41,201 nt of DNA from Cytophagales bacterium (lineage in GTDB: Bacteria > Bacteroidota > Bacteroidia > Cytophagales > Cyclobacteriaceae), in the NCBI GenBank assembly GCA_025358885.1, contig JANYHW010000009.1, positions 1-41,201 on the forward strand. The letters run 5' to 3'. Shown piece after piece: positions 7,247 through 16,025 of this stretch. Every line of letters begins with the position of its first letter. Position 1 is the first letter of the stretch. Both the position numbers and the translations under genes were made by a program. The notes under the pieces were generated by a model. That model was not told the origin of the DNA and ran no database searches. It saw nothing but the letters and a program-made list of their open reading frames with translations.

Positions 7247-9406
7247 ATGCCCTCCCTCCTCCCCGGGTTTGAGTACGACATCTTCATCAGCTACCGCCAG
7301 AAGGACAACAAAGGCGATCGCTGGGTGACCGAGTTTGTTAATGCCCTTAGGACTGAATTGGAATCCACCTTTAAGGAAGATGTTTCCATCTATTTTGATG
7401 AGAATCCACATGATGGTCTGCTGGAAACACACAATGTGGATAAAAGTGTTGAGGGGAAACTGAAGTGCGTCATCTTCATTCCTATTGTTTCTCAGACTTA
7501 TTGCGACCCAAAAAGTTTTGCGTGGAAAAATGAGTTGTGTGCTTTCAATACGTTGGCGAAGGAAGATCAGTTTGGTAGAGATATTGCATTGAGCAATGGT
7601 AATGTGGCCAGTAGAATTCTTCCTGTCAAAATTCACGACCTCGACGCTGAAGACAAGACGTTGCTGGAAAACGAACTGGGTGGTGTGTTGCGGGCAGTCG
7701 AATTCATCTTTAAATCCCAGGGTGTTAACAGGCCACTGAATTCAACAGACAAGCGCGAGGAGAATGCCAACAGAACGTTTTACCGCGACCAGATCAATAA
7801 AGTGGCGAACGCGGTGAAAGAAATTATCACCGGCTTAAAGATTTTTGAAACAGGTCCAAGCCATCAACCAAAGTATAACAACAGCCACCAAGGTCAGCCA
7901 CGGGTGCGGCGAGGGATTAGAAAGCTGTTATCCAATTCAGCCGTGGTGCTGCTCATTTTGTTACTGGCAGGGTATTTTATTTATAACTATTCCGGAGCAG
8001 GCGACAAACTACTTCCTCAGGCGATTGAAAAATCTATTGCTGTATTACCCTTCACCAACATGAGCAAGGATGAAGACCAGGAGTATTTCAGTGACGGCCT
8101 TACGGAGGACATCATCACACAATTGGCAAAGATAAAGGCCTTGAAAGTAATCTCACGAACCTCCGTGATGCAGTATAAAAAGAATCCCAAGCCAATCGCA
8201 GTGATGGCGGCGGAACTACATGTTGCTACTATTTTGGAAGGAAGTGTGCAGCGCTCCGGTGACCAGGTGCGTATTACAGCCCAGTTGATCAATGCAGCCA
8301 CCGACGAGCATCTATGGGCTGAGTCCTATGACCGTCCGATCAAGGAGCTTTTCAAGGTACAGTCGGATGTGGCCAGCCAAATTGCACTGGCCCTCAGGAC
8401 CAGGCTTACCGCGACAGAGAAATCGGAGATCAATAAAGCGCCTACTACTAACATGGAGGCCTATACACTTTATCAAAAATCACAATATAACCTTGGAGAC
8501 AATTCCAAAGAAAGTTTTGCTCGCTCCATTCAATTACTTCTTCACGCCATTCAATTGGACAAGAATTTCGCTCTAGCCTATGCAACCCTGGCAGGACAAT
8601 ATTCTTATGTGGCCTATTATCAATATGATTTGTACCCGTTGTCCGAGGCTTGGCGACTAGCCAAAGAAAGTGCGAACCAAGCGCTTTCCCTGGACTCGAC
8701 TTTAGGAGCCGCCTACAATTCTTTCGCCTATATCGAACGAACTCACGATTGGAATTGGAAACAGGCAGAAAAAGACCAATTAAAAGCCATACAATCTAAT
8801 CCAAATAACTATGCCAATTACTCAATATTGCTAGGCGCAATGGGACGTTTTGAGGAGTCCTTAGATCAAGGCAAACATGATCTTGCAGTCGACCCCCTGA
8901 ACGCTCAAAATTATGTTGACGTGGCCCGTATGAATTATTATGCAGGTAAACTGGATGAAGCCAACCATTTGCTTCAGGGCGCCATTGGCCTGGAACCGAA
9001 TTACCGGCCGGCCCTTGGGCTGATGGGATGTATCCTCGAGCACCAGGGAAAATTGGATAGTGCCGTTGCGATGATCAGCAGGTCCGCAACGCGTACGGGT
9101 ACGGACTATGAAGGATCAGACGATCGCTTCGATATGAAGCCGACATCGTACAAGAAGTATTGGAATGACGTTCTTAGCAGAAGCCTTGAAGATGCAAAAA
9201 AGAAGCGCATCCCATCGATCCTCATGGCAATTCTATACATGCGCATTGGTAATCAGGGGTCAGCCCTTGATGCTCTTGAAAAAGCATTCCAGGATCGTGA
9301 GGGAGGGATTGTGTACGTTAATGTTGAGCCGCTTTTCATACCGCTCCACACCGATCCAAGATTCAAGAAAATTATTACCTCGATGGGACTGACAGACTCT
9401 CATTGA
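7247..9406 (+). CDS. TIR domain, transmembrane segment, FlgO/TolB-like domain and TPR protein
   Basis: A 719-residue protein. Residues 7-195 form a TIR module closely matching that of the protein at 880-3708, including FEYDIFISYRQKDN and the FAWKNEL motif with candidate catalytic Glu E96. A hydrophobic segment follows at about 231-246 (SAVVLLILLLAGYFIYNY). Residues about 260-390 resemble the FlgO/TolB N-terminal fold found after transmembrane segments in cyclase and CadC-like proteins: SIAVLPFTNMSKDEDQEYFS, DGLTEDIITQLAKI, ILEGSVQRSGDQVRITAQLI. TPR-like helices run from about 400 to the end. With a single membrane helix, the TIR part is probably cytosolic and the FlgO/TPR part periplasmic (inference). 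I recall this TIR-TM-FlgO-TPR layout as recurrent in Bacteroidota; what it does is not known to me. Confidence 0.88.
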   Translation: MPSLLPGFEYDIFISYRQKDNKGDRWVTEFVNALRTELESTFKEDVSIYFDENPHDGLLETHNVDKSVEGKLKCVIFIPIVSQTYCDPKSFAWKNELCAFNTLAKEDQFGRDIALSNGNVASRILPVKIHDLDAEDKTLLENELGGVLRAVEFIFKSQGVNRPLNSTDKREENANRTFYRDQINKVANAVKEIITGLKIFETGPSHQPKYNNSHQGQPRVRRGIRKLLSNSAVVLLILLLAGYFIYNYSGAGDKLLPQAIEKSIAVLPFTNMSKDEDQEYFSDGLTEDIITQLAKIKALKVISRTSVMQYKKNPKPIAVMAAELHVATILEGSVQRSGDQVRITAQLINAATDEHLWAESYDRPIKELFKVQSDVASQIALALRTRLTATEKSEINKAPTTNMEAYTLYQKSQYNLGDNSKESFARSIQLLLHAIQLDKNFALAYATLAGQYSYVAYYQYDLYPLSEAWRLAKESANQALSLDSTLGAAYNSFAYIERTHDWNWKQAEKDQLKAIQSNPNNYANYSILLGAMGRFEESLDQGKHDLAVDPLNAQNYVDVARMNYYAGKLDEANHLLQGAIGLEPNYRPALGLMGCILEHQGKLDSAVAMISRSATRTGTDYEGSDDRFDMKPTSYKKYWNDVLSRSLEDAKKKRIPSILMAILYMRIGNQGSALDALEKAFQDREGGIVYVNVEPLFIPLHTDPRFKKIITSMGLTDSH

Positions 9407-9450
9407 AGATTTAGTCTATTTGGTCCAAATTGAGTGATTTAAAATTTGAC

Positions 9451-9521
9451 TTCTCCGTACAACTCCTTGCAATACCTGTATCTCAGAGGAATCCGGCAGC
9501 GGCACAGAGGTTCACGGAGAA
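9451..9521. repeat. Short inverted repeat with CACAGAGG/TTCACGGAG-type motif
   Basis: TTCTCCGT at 9451-9458 is the reverse complement of ACGGAGAA at 9514-9521. Between them CAGAGG occurs twice (9484-9489 and 9505-9510). The stretch GGCACAGAGGTTCACGGAG resembles a phrase I recall from many environmental bacterial intergenic regions; that is memory, not a search. It lies between the end of the second TIR gene and the stub of a third. Confidence 0.4.
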
Positions 9522-9535
9522 ATGTTTAAATAGTT

Positions 9536-9589
9536 GAATTTGTACATTTGAATATGCCCTCCCTCCTCCCCGGGGGAGCAATCAACTAA
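9536..9589 (+). pseudogene. Truncated start of a third TIR gene (stub)
   Basis: The 21 bases at 9554-9574 are identical to the first 21 coding bases of the TIR gene at 7247 and match the TIR gene at 880 in 18 of 21; they encode MPSLLPG. The 18 bases before the ATG match those before the first TIR gene in 14 of 18. After codon 7 the similarity stops abruptly: FEYDIF is replaced by GAIN and a stop at 9587-9589. What remains is therefore an upstream region plus a seven-codon start, with the rest deleted or replaced. The upstream part resembles copy 1 and the coding part copy 2. A non-coding recombination site with this sequence is an alternative reading. Confidence 0.7.
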
Positions 9590-9635
9590 ATCACCACATT
9601 ACAAAATCGCCAAATCACCAAATTATCTAATCGTA
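9588..9635. repeat. Degenerate period-8 repeat (AAATCACC type)
   Basis: Six consecutive octamers can be read: AAATCACC, ACATTACA, AAATCGCC, AAATCACC, AAATTATC and TAATCGTA. Two are identical and three more keep most of the unit. The array starts at the TIR stub and runs over the stop codon of sppA at 9623-9625, so the last SppA codons lie inside it. Nothing in it looks like a terminator or a coding region. Confidence 0.55.
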
Positions 9636-11371
9636 AATTCCAGACCCATCCTCGCCTGCACGCCCCGATAATTCTTCACTCTTTGCCATTGTAGATAATA
9701 GGGATAGTTCTCACCGAGTTCCTTCTGCATGGCTGAAAGCCTTGCATTTTCTTCATAGTCGCCCATGAGCCTTTCCAGGAAAGGACGCGGTCTTGGATAG
9801 TACCTGAGTTTGTAATCCTCGCCAATTCCAGCTGCGCCCGCTGCAATCTTCACAGCATCGTTGAAGCCTCCCAACACGTCTGCAAGTCCATTGTCCTTGG
9901 CCTGTATTCCCGTCCACACCCGACCGGATGCAATTTTCTTTATGTCATCCTGGGTCATGTCGCGGCCAGCGGCGGCCTTCTTTGTAAAGTCTTCATAAAT
10001 CTGGTTGGTCCGGTTCTGCCAGATGCCTTTTTCTTCTTCGTTGAGGGCGCGGGTTACTGTAACCAATTCACCTATGTCACCGGTCTTAACTTCTTCAGAG
10101 GTTATGCCAATCTTATTCCCGAGAAAACTACTCAAGTCCCAACCCACAGCAAATACGCCGATGGACCCTGTGATGGTGGTCGGACGGGTAACAATGCTAT
10201 CACATCCCATGGCCAAATAGTATCCTCCGGAGGCCGCATAGTCTGACATCGATGCGATGACGGGTTTCTGTTTTGTCGCCAGGACTATCTCGCGCCACAT
10301 GTTATCAGATGCCTGCACTTCTCCGCCCGGTGAATTTATTCGAAGCACGATGGCCTTAACATTGTCATTGGTGCGCGCCTTTCTGATTTGTTCGACAATG
10401 GTTACCGAACCAACTGTTCCCTGGCTCGCTCTCCCCGGAGTGATAGCACCATCTGCTACAATCACCGCGATCTCATTCTTCGAGGTGCTGGTACTGACAT
10501 ATGATTTCCTGTACTTGCTATACTTGACCAGCGGCACTGTCCTTTTCTTATCAAGACCGAGTTTCTCCCGGAGCACATCCTGCATCTGATCATCATAGTA
10601 CAAAGAATCAATCAATCCGCTCGAAACAGACAAAGCCGCATTGCGTACCACCATATTGTCGGCGATCTCCTTGAGCTTTTCAAAAGGAATCTTACGGGAA
10701 TCGGAAATATTGTGAAGCATCTCACCATAAATCGAATTCAGCATGGAATTCAACTGCAATTTGTTTTCCTCGCTGAGGTTATCCCGCATGAATGGCTCCA
10801 CCGCGCTCTTAAAATCACCGACCCTGAAGATTTCCGGCTTGATGTCCAACTTATCAAACATTTTCTTGAAGAACATAACTTCGGTTGCCAGTCCATTGAA
10901 TTCCATTTCACCCGCTGGGTTCATGTACACCTTATCAGCAGCAGAGGCCAGGTAATACGCACCCTCCGTATAGTGATCCGCGTAAGCTACAACCCACTTA
11001 CCCGACTGTTTGAAATCGATCAATGACTCACGGATTTCCTGAATGGATGCTATGCCTGTCATCAGATACGATGTATTGAGATATATACCCTTAATTTTAG
11101 GGTCTGACTTTGCGTGATGAATGGCCTGAATGATCTGGAGAAGGCCATGACTCTGTTCTCCGGCGCCTGGAAATATCTCTGCAAAAGGATCTTCCACTTC
11201 AAGTTCTGCGATGGGTGTTTCCAACTTCAGTTGAAGCACAGAATTATCGGCCACGGTCACCTGCGTTTCTGAGGAAATGACTGAAATTATTCCAATGCAA
11301 ATCAGGATCAAAAGGCCCAAAGCCACCAATGTACCGAGGCAGGAGGCGAAAAAAGACTTAAAAAAACCCAT
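9623..11371 (-). CDS. sppA: Signal peptide peptidase SppA (67K type)
   Basis: A 582-residue membrane protease that degrades signal peptides left in the inner membrane after protein export. An N-terminal membrane anchor is visible at about residues 10-33. It is the long, tandem-domain form: the N-terminal half supplies the catalytic lysine in IFRVGDFKSAVEPFMRD (K188), and the C-terminal half supplies the serine in SDYAASGGYYLAMGCD (S381), which together form the Ser-Lys dyad of the family. The gene is transcribed leftward and divergently from folK, with only 62 bp between the two starts. Its 3' end runs into a period-8 repeat, and no terminator is visible before the TIR stub. Confidence 0.95.
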   Translation of the reverse strand: MGFFKSFFASCLGTLVALGLLILICIGIISVISSETQVTVADNSVLQLKLETPIAELEVEDPFAEIFPGAGEQSHGLLQIIQAIHHAKSDPKIKGIYLNTSYLMTGIASIQEIRESLIDFKQSGKWVVAYADHYTEGAYYLASAADKVYMNPAGEMEFNGLATEVMFFKKMFDKLDIKPEIFRVGDFKSAVEPFMRDNLSEENKLQLNSMLNSIYGEMLHNISDSRKIPFEKLKEIADNMVVRNAALSVSSGLIDSLYYDDQMQDVLREKLGLDKKRTVPLVKYSKYRKSYVSTSTSKNEIAVIVADGAITPGRASQGTVGSVTIVEQIRKARTNDNVKAIVLRINSPGGEVQASDNMWREIVLATKQKPVIASMSDYAASGGYYLAMGCDSIVTRPTTITGSIGVFAVGWDLSSFLGNKIGITSEEVKTGDIGELVTVTRALNEEEKGIWQNRTNQIYEDFTKKAAAGRDMTQDDIKKIASGRVWTGIQAKDNGLADVLGGFNDAVKIAAGAAGIGEDYKLRYYPRPRPFLERLMGDYEENARLSAMQKELGENYPYYLQWQRVKNYRGVQARMGLEFTIR

Positions 11372-11433
11372 AACGGTGATTTAGACGACAAAAATATCAA
11401 TTTTACAGCCAGGAAAACTAAATCCCTGCAGGC

Positions 11434-11916
11434 TTGGTACGTGCATTTCTGATATTAGGTTCAAATCTGGGTGATCGGCCGGCTCACATCGAGAAAGCCG
11501 GAAGTCTCATCAAGAAGAAGGTTGGAAAAATCGTAGCTATCTCCTCGGTTTATCAAACCGCTGCCTGGGGTACAACGGAGCAGTCAGCCTTTCTCAACCA
11601 GGTACTCGGTGTAGAAACTAAACTCACGGCGGAACAACTGTTGATTGAAGTACTAGCCATTGAAAAATCACAAGGACGAATCCAAGGCGAGAAGTGGGGG
11701 CCACGCACCCTGGACATTGATATCCTCTTTTATGGTGATCTGGTGATGAACCTGCCGGAACTTACTATTCCTCATCCGGAAATCGCCAATAGGAAGTTTG
11801 TGCTCGAACCTATGCTGGAAGTAGAACCCGATTTAGTCCATCCTGTGTTGAAAAAGACCATTCGGAAACTATATGCCGAGTGCAAGGATAGTTTACCTGT
11901 GGAGATGTACAGGTGA
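11434..11916 (+). CDS. folK: 2-amino-4-hydroxy-6-hydroxymethyldihydropteridine pyrophosphokinase
   Basis: A 160-residue HPPK, which moves pyrophosphate from ATP to 6-hydroxymethyl-7,8-dihydropterin in folate synthesis. It shows LILGSNLGDR at the N-terminus, VYQTAAWG, and the signature GPRTLDIDILFYGD with the two magnesium-binding Asp residues, followed by IPHPEIANRKFVLEPM. Length is normal. No ATG is available near the conserved N-terminus: an in-frame TAA lies at 11419-11421, so TTG at 11434 is the likely start (MVRAFLILGSN). Its 3' end faces fabD with a 24-bp gap. Confidence 0.95.
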   Translation: MVRAFLILGSNLGDRPAHIEKAGSLIKKKVGKIVAISSVYQTAAWGTTEQSAFLNQVLGVETKLTAEQLLIEVLAIEKSQGRIQGEKWGPRTLDIDILFYGDLVMNLPELTIPHPEIANRKFVLEPMLEVEPDLVHPVLKKTIRKLYAECKDSLPVEMYR

Positions 11917-11940
11917 TCCGTGGTCATCGTAAAGTTTCCG

Positions 11941-12810
11941 CTAGCCCACAAGTACCTCCGGTGCAATCTTCTTCACCAGCCCTTGCAGTACTTTCCCAGG
12001 GCCACATTCAATAAACTCGGTGGCACCATCTTTCACCATATGTTGCACGGACTGTGTCCACCTCACGGGTGAGGTAAGTTGGGCAATGAGATTTTTTCTG
12101 ATTTCCGCCGTGTCCTTAGAGGGAAGCGCATTTACATTTTGATAGACTGGGCAGGATCCGGCGCTAAAGTGAGTTGACTCAATCGCACGCGCAAGCTCTT
12201 CCCTGGCGGGCTCCATTAAAGGAGAATGAAACGCTCCACCCACCTGCAACGGCAGAGCTCTCTTTGCCCCCGCTGCTTTCATTTTCTCGCAAGCAATTTC
12301 GATCCCCTTTATGGATCCGGAGATTACAAGCTGTCCAGGGCAATTGTAATTTGCAGCCACCACCACTTCATCCATAATGGAAGCGCAGATCTCCTCCACC
12401 TTGCCATCTTCCAGTCCCACAATAGCTGCCATCGTCGAGGGATTGATCTCACACGCGCGCTGCATGGCGGAAGCTCTCTTGGCGACAAGTTTCAAACCGT
12501 CTTCAAATGTGAGGGTACCATTGGCTACAAGGGAAGAAAATTCTCCGAGCGAATGCCCTGCCACCATATCGGGGACAAATGATTCCTTTGCCAGCGCCAC
12601 AGCCACAGAGTGGAGAAATATGGCGGGCTGGGTGACATTCGTCTGCTTCAAAGTATCCGCTGTCCCGGCAAACATGGTCGTGGTAATTTCAAAACCAAGG
12701 ATATGATTTGCCTGATCGAAAAGGGATTTGACTTTTGGGTTCGAATCGTACAAGTCCTTTCCCATACCTGGAAATTGTGCGCCTTGGCCAGGGAAGATGT
12801 ATGCTTTCAT
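11941..12810 (-). CDS. fabD: Malonyl-CoA:ACP transacylase
   Basis: A 289-residue cytosolic enzyme that loads malonyl groups from CoA onto acyl carrier protein for fatty-acid elongation. It opens with KAYIFPGQGAQFPGMG and carries the nucleophile motif GHSLGEFSSL (Ser87) and GGAFHSPLM with the active-site His195. Gln10 in the GQGAQ motif lies in the oxyanion region. Length matches FabD. It stands alone rather than beside the fabH/acc genes found 18 kb further on, and is transcribed leftward, convergent with folK. Confidence 0.96.
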   Translation of the reverse strand: MKAYIFPGQGAQFPGMGKDLYDSNPKVKSLFDQANHILGFEITTTMFAGTADTLKQTNVTQPAIFLHSVAVALAKESFVPDMVAGHSLGEFSSLVANGTLTFEDGLKLVAKRASAMQRACEINPSTMAAIVGLEDGKVEEICASIMDEVVVAANYNCPGQLVISGSIKGIEIACEKMKAAGAKRALPLQVGGAFHSPLMEPAREELARAIESTHFSAGSCPVYQNVNALPSKDTAEIRKNLIAQLTSPVRWTQSVQHMVKDGATEFIECGPGKVLQGLVKKIAPEVLVG

Positions 12811-12977
12811 AGAGGGAGTCTGATTGATTGCTGAAATATAGCAAGTCGGTGTGCGCTACCCAAGTGGAAATGTAATGTGGAATAAAGGTCATCCAACTGG
12901 AGCTTTAATTACCTTAGGATGGGCTTATTAAATTCGGACAGACGACTCGGGCTTTGGATTTATTTTGGGAGAGTTGA

Positions 12978-15866
12978 CTACCTCACAATCTGCACCCAAC
13001 CATGTATACTTCGGGTCTTTTTTGAAGGGTCCACTACAGTGAATGTAACTTCAGCGTTGTAATAATAGACTCCCCCAGCCAATTCCTTTCCACCGCTGTC
13101 TTTTCCATCCCAATCTATATAAATGGTGCGCTCTCCTCCCGATTGATAATTATACACCTCTTTGCCCCAGCGGTTACTCACAGTAAAGTTGACAGTTTCA
13201 ACAAACCTCGCACACTTCAACTTGAGCCCTACCTGGTCGATCGGGCCTCCGCATGGTCCATTGCCATTCTCATCCACTGCGGCGCCTCCATCATACGCCC
13301 GGAAAGTTTCATTGCAGCCATCACCATTGGGTGTAAAGACATTTGGCAATTCATAGTTAGGACAATTGTCAAAGCAGAACGAATCACTCAGCTCACTTTC
13401 GTTGCCAGCGCGGTCTACGGCAGATATCTTATAGCACCGCGCGTACGATGGAATGTTGGCATCGATAAAGAAGGTATCGCGGACATTCTGAGCATAGGGA
13501 AGAAAGTCAGCTCCAATTTGTGTGGCTACATAAATACTGTAACTGCGAATATCTGCCCGGCAAGCAAGATCTGAAGGACGTTTCCATGTAACCGTGTTGC
13601 TGAATACTTTGGTATCACACGGTTGGTTAAGAAAATATTGATCACAGGGAGTAGCTATAATCGCTAACGTTTGCTTGCACGGAGGAACCTTGTCATTGGG
13701 TTGTGCGCAGTTTATCTCAGAGAAATTAATGAGTGGCTCTTTGACCTTGATATTTCCATAACTACCGCGGGTCATGACCCGGTAACAGTACACTTTCGTG
13801 TCAAGAAGCGGCGTCTTGTTGTATTGTCCGGAATCGATGTATGTAAATTTCCCGTTTGAAACATTTACACTGTCGATGAGGGTCAGCTGACTTTCGGTAG
13901 CACCTTCATCTCCGCGGTAAATCAGGTGTCGGGTAAATTTGGGGCTTTGATTACTCCATGGCACCGCGGCCGCCCATGAAAGCTGGATTTGTTTGAACTG
14001 TGGCTTGGCCTCAAGCCGTACAGACGAAGCGATGGCTGATGAATCCACAAGGGAATTGTTGTTGTCATACAGGGCAATGCGATAATTATACACCAGTTCA
14101 GCCGTATTAATGCCCGTATCGACATAGGTCGTATCAGTAATCGTTCCTGTATGGGGAGACAGAATTCCCAAGTTTCCTGTAAATCCAGTAGCCCTCAACA
14201 CCTTATAATGATAAGGCGGTGGAAATTGCGTCTTGTTGATTTCATAGGGTGACCTCCACTTGACCGTGATCTGACCTGTCGTTGAACTCGTCTTGTCGAT
14301 CGTCACGTTGGTGATGACAGGTGCATTTACTTTTATGGGCGCAAGGCAGGTATCGCGTGAAACATAGCTCTCTCCACCTCCTGGCAATGGGTAGACCGCA
14401 ACAAGCCTATAACAATATGCCGCACCTACCGCCAGTCCTTTGCCTCCGTTCGTATCGACGTACTTGGTTTGGGTGATGGGGACCTCGTCTATTTTCACGA
14501 AGCCAAGCGATTCTGGTATACCAGTGACACAAACGATCGGAACATAGGCGACATGATCAACACGTCTCCAGATCTGCATCACCTGGGCGTTGGCGCAAGG
14601 GTACGGTTTCCACTCCAGGTTTGCCTGTCGCTTCGTTGCCGCCACCTGGGCATCCTTCCATTTCGGAGCCGGACCTACCACACGAATGTTCCAAGTCTTG
14701 AACTGAACCAGCTTTGGACCATTCTTCGGATTATCTGTGATTTTGAATACAACCTGATAAGGCTGCTCTTTCACGTGAGCACAGATGGTGTTCCATGTAA
14801 ATGAAATCTTGGCCGTCTTTGATGGTCCAGTTGCCTGGTATTTGGGAGGGAAAGGAATGTACGTAGCAGGACTCACAAAAGCAGGGACAACATTTTGATT
14901 CAGTATCTGCGAGAAGGCCTCGATTTTAACACTGTCGTTATCCGGATCGGTGCCGAAAATATCAGCGGTGATTTTTGTTCCTGCTTCGACGCAAATATCC
15001 GGTGGCACCTTGAGTTCAGGTCGTTTGTTTTTGCAATCCTCAACAATGATCTGCATGTCCCTTATCACATAACCCAGATTAATCCAGACTCCGCTCACCT
15101 TGCGCCATTCTATGATTGCAAAGGCAATATTATACTCACCTGGCGCCCCGGGGGCATTCCAAATGATCGTGCCCGAGATGGGGTTGATGGTGAATGTGGG
15201 TGGCCCGTTTCCAGTTTCATTTGCCGTGCTGTAGTTGATGCCAACGCGATCATAGAATTCTTTTACGTTTGGATCCCTATAATTATTGACATCAATACCT
15301 TTGTCGCGTTTCGGAGTTCTGAATTCATAAGAAAGACTGTCACCGTCCGGGTCATACGCTCCCGGATTGTGATAAAAAGCAGCACCGGTACATCCCTTAT
15401 CGATTGGCGGAACCAGCAAACGGGGACTATTATCACATCCCAGGAAGGGATCTATGTTTACTGTGGATTCCATGTAGAACTTCGTTTCGACGGAATTGAA
15501 CATGTTGAGAATTCCCGCATTCCGGTTCGCCTCAATGTAACTGATCACATAGCGTCCTGGCCCTGAATAGGTATGGGTAGTGGAATAAGTAACAGTGCCA
15601 ATGTTGGGGCCCAAATCCGGCCGGAGGGTATTGTCGATGGTGGGTGTGATCAGTGGCTGACTGCCATCGCCAAAATCCAGGATGCCGTCTCCGAACTTAA
15701 TCTGTGATCCGGTATTGGTGTAGACGGTAATGGTAATTATGAAGGTCAGGTTTGTGCAGCTCTCTCTTCTTATTGTAATCTCGCCAGCCCTAAGGTGAGT
15801 GGCTGTCGCCGAGAGGCTTGTTGCCAAAATCACCGCCATGGCAAGAATCAAATGTCGGATGTGCAT
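12978..15866 (-). CDS. Large secreted cell-surface protein with type B (CHU_C) type IX secretion sorting domain
   Basis: A 962-residue protein when started at ATG 15866, which places a clean signal peptide first (MHIRHLILAMAVILATSLSATA); the frame is open 96 bases further upstream, but that extension would bury the signal. Beta-rich extracellular repeats follow, including cadherin/PKD-like stretches (FGTDPDNDSVKIEAF, AYDPDGDSLSYEF) and fibronectin III-like segments in the middle. The C-terminal 100 residues are the gliding-motility-associated C-terminal domain: ELPNVFTPNGDGCNETF, VSNRWGKEVYNY, WDGKDSGGKELAGGVYYY. This directs secretion through the type IX system and attachment or release at the surface. 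Ligand unknown. Several Cys pairs suggest disulfides outside the cell. No partner membrane protein adjoins it. Confidence 0.88.
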   Translation of the reverse strand: MHIRHLILAMAVILATSLSATATHLRAGEITIRRESCTNLTFIITITVYTNTGSQIKFGDGILDFGDGSQPLITPTIDNTLRPDLGPNIGTVTYSTTHTYSGPGRYVISYIEANRNAGILNMFNSVETKFYMESTVNIDPFLGCDNSPRLLVPPIDKGCTGAAFYHNPGAYDPDGDSLSYEFRTPKRDKGIDVNNYRDPNVKEFYDRVGINYSTANETGNGPPTFTINPISGTIIWNAPGAPGEYNIAFAIIEWRKVSGVWINLGYVIRDMQIIVEDCKNKRPELKVPPDICVEAGTKITADIFGTDPDNDSVKIEAFSQILNQNVVPAFVSPATYIPFPPKYQATGPSKTAKISFTWNTICAHVKEQPYQVVFKITDNPKNGPKLVQFKTWNIRVVGPAPKWKDAQVAATKRQANLEWKPYPCANAQVMQIWRRVDHVAYVPIVCVTGIPESLGFVKIDEVPITQTKYVDTNGGKGLAVGAAYCYRLVAVYPLPGGGESYVSRDTCLAPIKVNAPVITNVTIDKTSSTTGQITVKWRSPYEINKTQFPPPYHYKVLRATGFTGNLGILSPHTGTITDTTYVDTGINTAELVYNYRIALYDNNNSLVDSSAIASSVRLEAKPQFKQIQLSWAAAVPWSNQSPKFTRHLIYRGDEGATESQLTLIDSVNVSNGKFTYIDSGQYNKTPLLDTKVYCYRVMTRGSYGNIKVKEPLINFSEINCAQPNDKVPPCKQTLAIIATPCDQYFLNQPCDTKVFSNTVTWKRPSDLACRADIRSYSIYVATQIGADFLPYAQNVRDTFFIDANIPSYARCYKISAVDRAGNESELSDSFCFDNCPNYELPNVFTPNGDGCNETFRAYDGGAAVDENGNGPCGGPIDQVGLKLKCARFVETVNFTVSNRWGKEVYNYQSGGERTIYIDWDGKDSGGKELAGGVYYYNAEVTFTVVDPSKKTRSIHGWVQIVR

Positions 15867-16025
15867 TCTCAAGCAGTTCTTAGGCAAAATTACACTAATC
15901 CACGTGGTTCTGCGGGGCGAATCAAAGAAGATTTTCCCCGCTCTTCCACCAAAAACGTTCATTCATCTCAAATATTGGAAGAAAAGGAATCCAGCATTAA
16001 ACTATTCTGTCTAATAGTTATCTAA

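Noticed and set aside
14895-15566. A 223-codon open frame on the plus strand
   Set aside because: Antisense to the type IX secretion cargo gene, whose domains and signal peptide are clear; the frame shows no family pattern.
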